Assembly: GCA_040775095.1 (NCBI GenBank)
Contig: JAXGTD010000164.1
Span: 1 to 7,854, forward strand
Direction of reading: 5' to 3'
DNA: 7,854 nt
From: JAXGTD01 sp040775095
GTDB taxonomy: Bacteria > Pseudomonadota > Gammaproteobacteria > Chromatiales > Chromatiaceae
Below are positions 1 through 4,751 of the stretch, piece by piece. Position 1 is the first letter of the stretch. Each line of letters begins with the position of its first letter. The position numbers and the translations under genes were made by a program. The notes beneath the pieces were generated by a model. It had not been told where the DNA came from and searched no databases. It saw nothing but the letters and a program-made list of their open reading frames with translations.

Positions 1-2550
1 CATCGGCACGAGCATGTGGTCGTCGATCCAACGGCGCAACACCGGGTAGGCGCTGGCGTAGTCGCCATCGCTCAGCGGTGCCTCAGGGGGGTAGTAGGCC
101 GCATTCACGCCCGCGTAGAGCGCGTTGTCCGCTGGCAGGTGCCAGGTCACGCCGGACACCGTCAGGCCGCGCAGTGGCTCGGGGTGGGCACCGTACAACG
201 AGAGCTTGTCGAGGGGGTCGCGCACCGGGTCGTCCCCGATGCCGGTGAGCCAACTGCGCGAGAGCGGATTGGCACCGAGGATGATATCGAGACTCTGCAG
301 CGCCACGTCGGCATAGGGCCTCGCGCCGGTGAGACGGTAGGCCTGCAGCAGTGGTAGCGCCGCGATCGGCGAGACCGAGAAGTTGTACCAGCCGGTGAAC
401 GGAATGTGCGGATGCTTCGGCGCGCGATATGGGTCTTCGCCGGCCCAGCGCAGCTTGGTGTCCGCGGCGATCAGCAACCCGCGTCGCGCCTCTTCGGCCA
501 GGATCGCATCACGGCTGGGATAGTCGGCCTGCGCCATGGCCCAGTAGGCCCAGGTGCTCATCGGCGCGGCCGACACGTCGACGTCGACCTGCGACTGCAG
601 CGCCCGGTACTGGTCCTGGAAGCGCGCATCCGCGGTGGTCCGGTAAAGCTCCGCCGCGGCCCAGAGCATGTCTGGCTTGGAGCTGGTGACGGCGTAGGTG
701 CCGCCGCCGGGATACTGCTCGGGATTGGTGTAGGCGGTGCCCTCGGGTGGCCAGATCGGCTGGCCCTCGAGATAGGCCCAAGCCCTTTGCGCGGCCGCCA
801 GGGCGGCGTCGGCCCTCACCGGGTCATAGGGGAGAATCAGCCGGGCATAAATGGCGCCCATTGCCGCGAGCTGGGCGGTCGCGCGCGTGGTCTTCTCGTA
901 GATGAAGCGTGGCTCGGTGATGTCCGCGGGCAGGCTCTCGTCCCAATGACCGCTGGCGATGCGCCAGTAGACCCCACCATCGTCATCCTGCATCGACAGG
1001 GCCCACTCCATGCCCCAGCCCAGCTCATCGAGCAGGTCGGGTATCCCGTTGCCACTCTCGGGGATGCCGAGCTCGCCATCGGCAAATCGGCTGGCCGGGG
1101 CCAGGTCGAAGGCCAGCCCGATGGTTGGCCAGACGCCCGCGGCGTTGTGAACGTACTGTCCGTAGTCACCGGCGTCGTACCAGCCCTTGACCACCGGCAT
1201 GAACGTGAACCCCTGCTCACCGCGGCTTAGCGGATAGTCGGCCAGCACCGGGTGGAATACGCCGTTGAGCAACGGGTCGATCCCGGCGCGTTCGAAACCG
1301 GGGTCGGCGAACGGCGCCGCCAGCGTGCCGTTGCGCTTGTGGTAGAAGACCCGCGCCGTGGTCCGGTAGACGTCGTCGTACAGGTCCTCGGCGATGTCGA
1401 ACGGGTAGGATCGCCCAATCCCGGGCACCGAGAGCTGATAGCTGCCCGGTCGCGTCAGGCCGCTGAATTCGGCCTCGTACAGGTCCGCCCCGCTGCGGGC
1501 ATCGTCGGCGATGCGCAGGCGCAGCTCCCCGGACCAGGCCGGATCGCCCTGGTCCGCCCCGACCACATCGAAGGCCAGGGCATCCACGGGCATCGGGCCC
1601 AGATCGCCCATCCAGTTGCCGACGAATGCGATCTTGGTCGCCCGTGGCAGGTAGCCCACCTGGTTGACCTGGATGCTGCTGCTGACCGCGGCGGGGTCGT
1701 AGGTGACCGTCAGGAACGGATCCGCGGGCGGGAGCCCGGCGCCGGAGCGCACGCCGGAGAGGTCCACGCGATAGGTATGTCCCGACTTCAGCGGGAATGG
1801 CAATAACAGGTGCAGGTGCGCGTCAGCGATCAGGTTCTGGCCCGACTGCGACACCGAGCGGGCGATCCGGTCGCTGCCGACGCCAAGCGGCGATTGTGGG
1901 GTCAGGTATTGGGTGTCGCTGTCGCTGTGGATACTGAACTGCCGCGGGTCGGCGATGGCCGCGTGGTCGAAGGCGTCGAACGTGACGGTCAGCACCCGGC
2001 TGGAGCGGCAGTGCCAGGCAGACGCCGTGGGGCGTGCGGCATCCTCGAGCACGATGTCATCGACAAAGAACGCCACGGGATCCTTCATCGGCCCGAAGCC
2101 GATGAGGTACACGCTCTCGAGCGCGAAGTCCTCGCTGGCCAGCTCGGGCACCGGGATGCTCACCGCTCGCCACTGTTCGTCGACGACCCCGCCCTGGGTG
2201 TACTCGGCGATCCGAAGCTGCGCTCCGCGCGCGTAATCCCACGCCAGGATGCTGGGGTCGATGCTGCCCGCGGTGCTGCGGATGACGAATTTGAGGCGGC
2301 TGAAGGGCCGGAAATCGGTACGCCCGGACGCGATGCGGATGATCGGCGTGTGCCAGTATGTCGGCTCGACCCGCAGCCCGGCTTCGCCCGCGAAGGCCGC
2401 CTCCGGGACCTCGCTGACGCGCTCGAGCTGGCTGAGCTGCGTGGATGCCTGATCGTCGTAGATGACCAGGTCAGAACCGAGCGCCCCCGTGCCGGCCCAC
2501 ACAACGGCCGCGAACGCGATGTGGACGGCCGGACATCGGCTGAGTTTCAT
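1..2550 (-). CDS. Secreted glycoside hydrolase family 9 (endoglucanase-like) protein, C-terminus cut by window edge
   Basis: 850 codons are visible without a stop, running off the window at base 1. The N-terminus (MKLSRCPAVH, then a hydrophobic stretch to about residue 24, then LGS-D) is a signal peptide, cut near residue 25-26, so the enzyme is exported. Residues about 27-170 form a beta-rich module beginning VIYDD and ending FFVDDIVLED, resembling jelly-roll carbohydrate-binding modules. Residues 171-290 look like another beta domain. Residues 291-390 are the CelD_N Ig-like domain (IQVNQVGYLP). The GH9 (alpha/alpha)6 barrel starts at about 391. D459-A-G-D462 is the catalytic-base motif, followed by PESGNGIPDLLDEL (497-510), DGGVYWR (524-530), SSKPDMLWAAAELY (about 624-636) and LGANPLSRSWLTGIG (758-772). 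The usual PHHR/PHDR motif reads P-L-D-K (779-782). The proton-donor glutamate probably lies within a few codons beyond base 1. An in-frame ATG at 2643 would add 31 polar residues before the signal peptide, so 2550 is preferred; neither start has a clear Shine-Dalgarno. The family cleaves beta-1,4-glucans; some members are exo-beta-glucosaminidases, so the substrate is open. Confidence 0.93.
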   Translation of the reverse strand, partial: MKLSRCPAVHIAFAAVVWAGTGALGSDLVIYDDQASTQLSQLERVSEVPEAAFAGEAGLRVEPTYWHTPIIRIASGRTDFRPFSRLKFVIRSTAGSIDPSILAWDYARGAQLRIAEYTQGGVVDEQWRAVSIPVPELASEDFALESVYLIGFGPMKDPVAFFVDDIVLEDAARPTASAWHCRSSRVLTVTFDAFDHAAIADPRQFSIHSDSDTQYLTPQSPLGVGSDRIARSVSQSGQNLIADAHLHLLLPFPLKSGHTYRVDLSGVRSGAGLPPADPFLTVTYDPAAVSSSIQVNQVGYLPRATKIAFVGNWMGDLGPMPVDALAFDVVGADQGDPAWSGELRLRIADDARSGADLYEAEFSGLTRPGSYQLSVPGIGRSYPFDIAEDLYDDVYRTTARVFYHKRNGTLAAPFADPGFERAGIDPLLNGVFHPVLADYPLSRGEQGFTFMPVVKGWYDAGDYGQYVHNAAGVWPTIGLAFDLAPASRFADGELGIPESGNGIPDLLDELGWGMEWALSMQDDDGGVYWRIASGHWDESLPADITEPRFIYEKTTRATAQLAAMGAIYARLILPYDPVRADAALAAAQRAWAYLEGQPIWPPEGTAYTNPEQYPGGGTYAVTSSKPDMLWAAAELYRTTADARFQDQYRALQSQVDVDVSAAPMSTWAYWAMAQADYPSRDAILAEEARRGLLIAADTKLRWAGEDPYRAPKHPHIPFTGWYNFSVSPIAALPLLQAYRLTGARPYADVALQSLDIILGANPLSRSWLTGIGDDPVRDPLDKLSLYGAHPEPLRGLTVSGVTWHLPADNALYAGVNAAYYPPEAPLSDGDYASAYPVLRRWIDDHMLVPM

Positions 2551-2804
2551 GATTGGATTCTGTCGCCTGCTGTGCCGGGACCCGGTGCTCGGGATGGTCT
2601 TGCTCGTGGTGCCCACGGGATGACGATAGGCAGCGCAACGCATCGGCGACGTGACCGGACTCGCAGAACGCCGACGCGAAGCGCGCGAGCTGAGACCGGG
2701 GTAAGCGCCGCGGATCCGGTGCCGGTGCGCTCGGGATGGGCAGACAGGTCCGCTTGGCCCCGAGGATCGATGCCGGGCATGGTTTCGATATTAGTGATAC
2801 ATGA

Positions 2805-2813
2805 TGGTATTAT
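2805..2813 (+). promoter_or_regulatory. Candidate extended -10 promoter element for the SulP gene
   Basis: TGG-TATTAT fits the extended -10 pattern TGn-TATAAT with five of six hexamer matches. No good -35 hexamer lies at the usual distance (TTTCGA at 2783-2788 is weak), as is tolerated for extended -10 promoters. The start of transcription would be near 2820, about 60 bases before the SulP ATG. The hexamer occupies almost the same base pairs as the opposing GH9 -10 box. Confidence 0.4.
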
Positions 2814-2837
2814 GGTCGGCTAAAACCGCCCTGTCAG
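2809..2837 (-). promoter_or_regulatory. Candidate sigma-70 promoter for the GH9 gene
   Basis: Read on the minus strand, CTGACA (2837 to 2832, five of six matches to TTGACA) is followed by exactly 17 bases and then CATAAT (2814 to 2809, five of six matches to TATAAT). It lies in the only AT-rich patch of the intergenic region and points at the GH9 start. Transcription would begin near 2802, leaving a leader of about 250 bases. The match is by eye; no expression data were available. Confidence 0.6.
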
Positions 2838-2864
2838 CCGTCGGGCCGCGGCCCATTCCACTTT

Positions 2865-2870
2865 AGGGAG
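2865..2870 (+). promoter_or_regulatory. Ribosome binding site of the SulP gene
   Basis: AGGGAG lies 8 bases upstream of the ATG at 2879, the usual position for a Shine-Dalgarno sequence, and supports this start. Neither of the other two genes in the window has a comparable site. Confidence 0.75.
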
Positions 2871-2878
2871 CCATCGCC

Positions 2879-4639
2879 ATGAAACAGATCGAGGTGTCGC
2901 CGCGCTGGTCTTGGATGGTGCCCTTCCTTGCCTGGCTGCCGGGTGTGGGGCGCGGGGAGATCCGAGCCGATCTGATCGCCGCGGTGACCGGGGCGGTGGT
3001 TGTGTTGCCCCAGGCCGTCGCGTTCGCGACCATTGCTGGTATGCCCCCCGAGTACGGCCTCTACGCGGGCATGGTGCCGGCCATTATCGCCGCGCTGTTC
3101 GGGTCTTCCAGGCACCTGGTCTCGGGGCCGACCACGGCCGCATCCGTGGTGCTGTTCTCTGCTCTGTCGCTGATGGCGGTCCCGGGTTCGCCCGACTACG
3201 TCTCGCTTGCCCTGACCCTGACCTTCATGGTGGGCCTGATGGAGCTGGCCCTGGGACTGGCCCGGCTGGGGGCCTTGGTCAACTTCATCTCGCACTCGGT
3301 GGTGGTCGGTTTCACCGCGGGGGCGGCGATTCTGATCGCGGCCAAGCAGCTCAAATATTTCTTTGGCGTGGAGATGGACAGTGCCGGCCATTTTCACGAC
3401 ATCCTGTTTCAGTTCGGGCAGCACGTGCTCGAGATCAATCCGGCGGAAACAACGGTCTCGGTCGCGACCTTGCTGATCGGCATCGCCTGCAAGCGCTGGT
3501 TCCCGCGGGTGCCCTACATGATCGCCGCAATGCTGGGCGGCAGCTTCGTTGCCATCGGGCTCGATCTGATCTTCGGCAACGACGTGACCCACATCGCCAA
3601 CGTCGGTGCTCTGCCCGCGGGGCTGCCCCCGCTGTCGGCGCCCAATTTCAATCTCGACGAGATTCGGCAACTGGCACCGGCGGCGCTGGCGGTGACCCTG
3701 TTCGCCCTGACCGAGGCCGTCTCCATCGGGCGCTCTCTGGCTGCGCGCGGTGGTTACCGAATCGACGGCAATCAGGAGTTCATTGGACAGGGGCTGTCGA
3801 ACATTGCCGGCGCATTCTTCTCCGGCTACGTGGCAACCGGGTCGTTCAACCGCAGCGGTGTCAACTACGCCGCTGGCGCTCGTACGCCGCTGGCCGCGGT
3901 GTTTGCCGGCGTGATGCTGATCGGTATCGTGCCGCTGGTCGCGCCGCTGGCGAGCTACCTGCCCAAATCCGCGATGGCCGGGCTGCTGTTCCTGGTCGCC
4001 TGGGGCCTGATCGACTTCAAGGAGATCAGGCATATCCTGCACGCGTCGCGGCGGGACAGCTCGGTGCTGGTCGTCACCTTCCTGTCGGCCCTGTTTCTGG
4101 AGTTGGAGTTCGCGATCTTTGCGGGCGTGCTGCTGTCACTGGTGCTCTATCTGGAGCGGACATCCAAACCCCGCGTGGTCACGCTTGCCCCGGACCCGCG
4201 TCTGCCCAATCGCGCGTTCTCCTGCGAGCCGGACGTGGCGCAATGCCCCCAGTTTCGGATCGTTCGCATCGACGGCTCGTTGTTCTTCGGCTCCGTGGCC
4301 CATGTTGAGAGCACCTTCGATCGGCTGCGTGCGCAGTATCCGGATCAGAAACACCTGGCGATCGTTGCCGACGGCATCAATTTCGTCGACCTCCAGGGCG
4401 GGGAGGCACTGGTGCAGGAGGCCGAGCGCCGCCGCGCCGCGGGTGGTGGACTGTATCTGATCAACGTCAAGCAAGGCCTTTGGGATGCGTTGGAGCGCTG
4501 CGGCTGTGTCGACGCCGCCGGTGCCCGCAATGTGTTCCAGGCCAAGAGTGCCGCCATACGCGGTATCTACCAGAAGCTCGACAAGGGTGTGTGCGCGACC
4601 TGCCCGAAGCCGATATTCAAGGAATGCGGTGCGCGCTGA
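2879..4639 (+). CDS. SulP-family (SLC26-type) inorganic anion permease with STAS domain
   Basis: A complete 586-residue inner-membrane transporter, of normal length for bacterial SulP proteins. Residues about 30-425 are the membrane domain. It contains the SulP signature around 43-88 (LPQAVAFATIAGMPPEYGLY, then FGSSRH and SGPTTAAS), and the second conserved block at 296-337 with DGNQE, GLSNIAGAFF, TGSFNRSGVN and AGARTPLA. Residues about 455-565 form the cytoplasmic STAS domain. Its phospho-acceptor loop, usually D-S-S/T-G in SpoIIAA-type domains, reads D504-L-Q-G507, so the usual serine is a glutamine. Seven of the eight cysteines lie in the cytoplasmic part (449, 456, 541, 543, 572, 575, 583), ending in CATCPKPIFKEC. 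Family members move sulfate, bicarbonate, dicarboxylates or other anions. No sulfate-assimilation or carbon-fixation gene is adjacent, so the substrate cannot be assigned; sulfate is only the default label. It is monocistronic here, divergent from the GH9 gene and convergent with the kinase. Confidence 0.96.
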   Translation: MKQIEVSPRWSWMVPFLAWLPGVGRGEIRADLIAAVTGAVVVLPQAVAFATIAGMPPEYGLYAGMVPAIIAALFGSSRHLVSGPTTAASVVLFSALSLMAVPGSPDYVSLALTLTFMVGLMELALGLARLGALVNFISHSVVVGFTAGAAILIAAKQLKYFFGVEMDSAGHFHDILFQFGQHVLEINPAETTVSVATLLIGIACKRWFPRVPYMIAAMLGGSFVAIGLDLIFGNDVTHIANVGALPAGLPPLSAPNFNLDEIRQLAPAALAVTLFALTEAVSIGRSLAARGGYRIDGNQEFIGQGLSNIAGAFFSGYVATGSFNRSGVNYAAGARTPLAAVFAGVMLIGIVPLVAPLASYLPKSAMAGLLFLVAWGLIDFKEIRHILHASRRDSSVLVVTFLSALFLELEFAIFAGVLLSLVLYLERTSKPRVVTLAPDPRLPNRAFSCEPDVAQCPQFRIVRIDGSLFFGSVAHVESTFDRLRAQYPDQKHLAIVADGINFVDLQGGEALVQEAERRRAAGGGLYLINVKQGLWDALERCGCVDAAGARNVFQAKSAAIRGIYQKLDKGVCATCPKPIFKECGAR

Positions 4640-4751
4640 CCAGGCGCTCGCGTGGGTGGGTGGGCCGGCGGATGTCGGCACTGCCCCGATCTGTCTGCGA
4701 GGCCGGGGCCTTCCATGGCTCGGACGGGAAGCGTGATCAATCAGCGTTTTC
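4640..4751. other. Convergent intergenic gap between the SulP gene and the kinase gene
   Basis: This gap of 112 bases joins the 3' ends of two convergent genes. It holds a GGGTGGGTGGG run (4654-4664), a GCCCCG/CGGGGC inverted repeat with a 15-base loop (4683-4709), and a weak bulged stem-loop followed by GTTTT (about 4731-4750). None is a convincing intrinsic terminator in either direction, so termination may be Rho-dependent. Confidence 0.5.

Larger units (their letters stand above)
2551..2878. other. Divergent intergenic region between the GH9 gene and the SulP gene
   Basis: This 328-base gap separates two divergently transcribed genes. The right part (about 2783-2815) is conspicuously AT-rich against a GC-rich background and carries the overlapping promoters described separately. 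The left part, which would be the roughly 250-base untranslated leader of the GH9 transcript, is GC-rich with small inverted repeats: CCGGG-A-CCCGG at 2575-2585 and CGTGG-TGC-CCACG at 2605-2617. I see no convincing riboswitch, small RNA or complete small gene. A 77-codon minus-strand frame (2780 to 2547) overlaps the GH9 ATG as ATGA, but it has no Shine-Dalgarno and an Arg/Pro/Ala-rich composition, and I do not call it a gene. Confidence 0.7.

Noticed and set aside
2547..2780. 77-codon minus-strand frame ending in ATGA overlap with the GH9 start
   Set aside because: There is no Shine-Dalgarno before its ATG, the composition is Arg/Pro/Ala-rich, and there are no recognisable features. The overlap alone is not enough, so it is kept only as a possible leader element.
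1810..2823. 337-codon plus-strand frame spanning the GH9 5' part and the intergenic region
   Set aside because: It is antisense to the GH9 signal peptide and N-terminal modules, has low-complexity Arg/Ala/Gly composition and no domain, and would run through both promoter elements.
2834..4042. 402-codon minus-strand frame opposite the SulP gene
   Set aside because: It is rich in Gln, His, Arg, Gly and Asp with no recognisable domain, and lies wholly antisense to a clear transporter gene whose frame carries the family motifs. It is a GC-driven shadow.
4683..4750. Possible terminators between the convergent genes
   Set aside because: GCCCCG/CGGGGC (4683-4709) has a 15-base loop and no T run. 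The stem at 4731-4745 is short and bulged although GTTTT follows. Neither meets the usual form of an intrinsic terminator.
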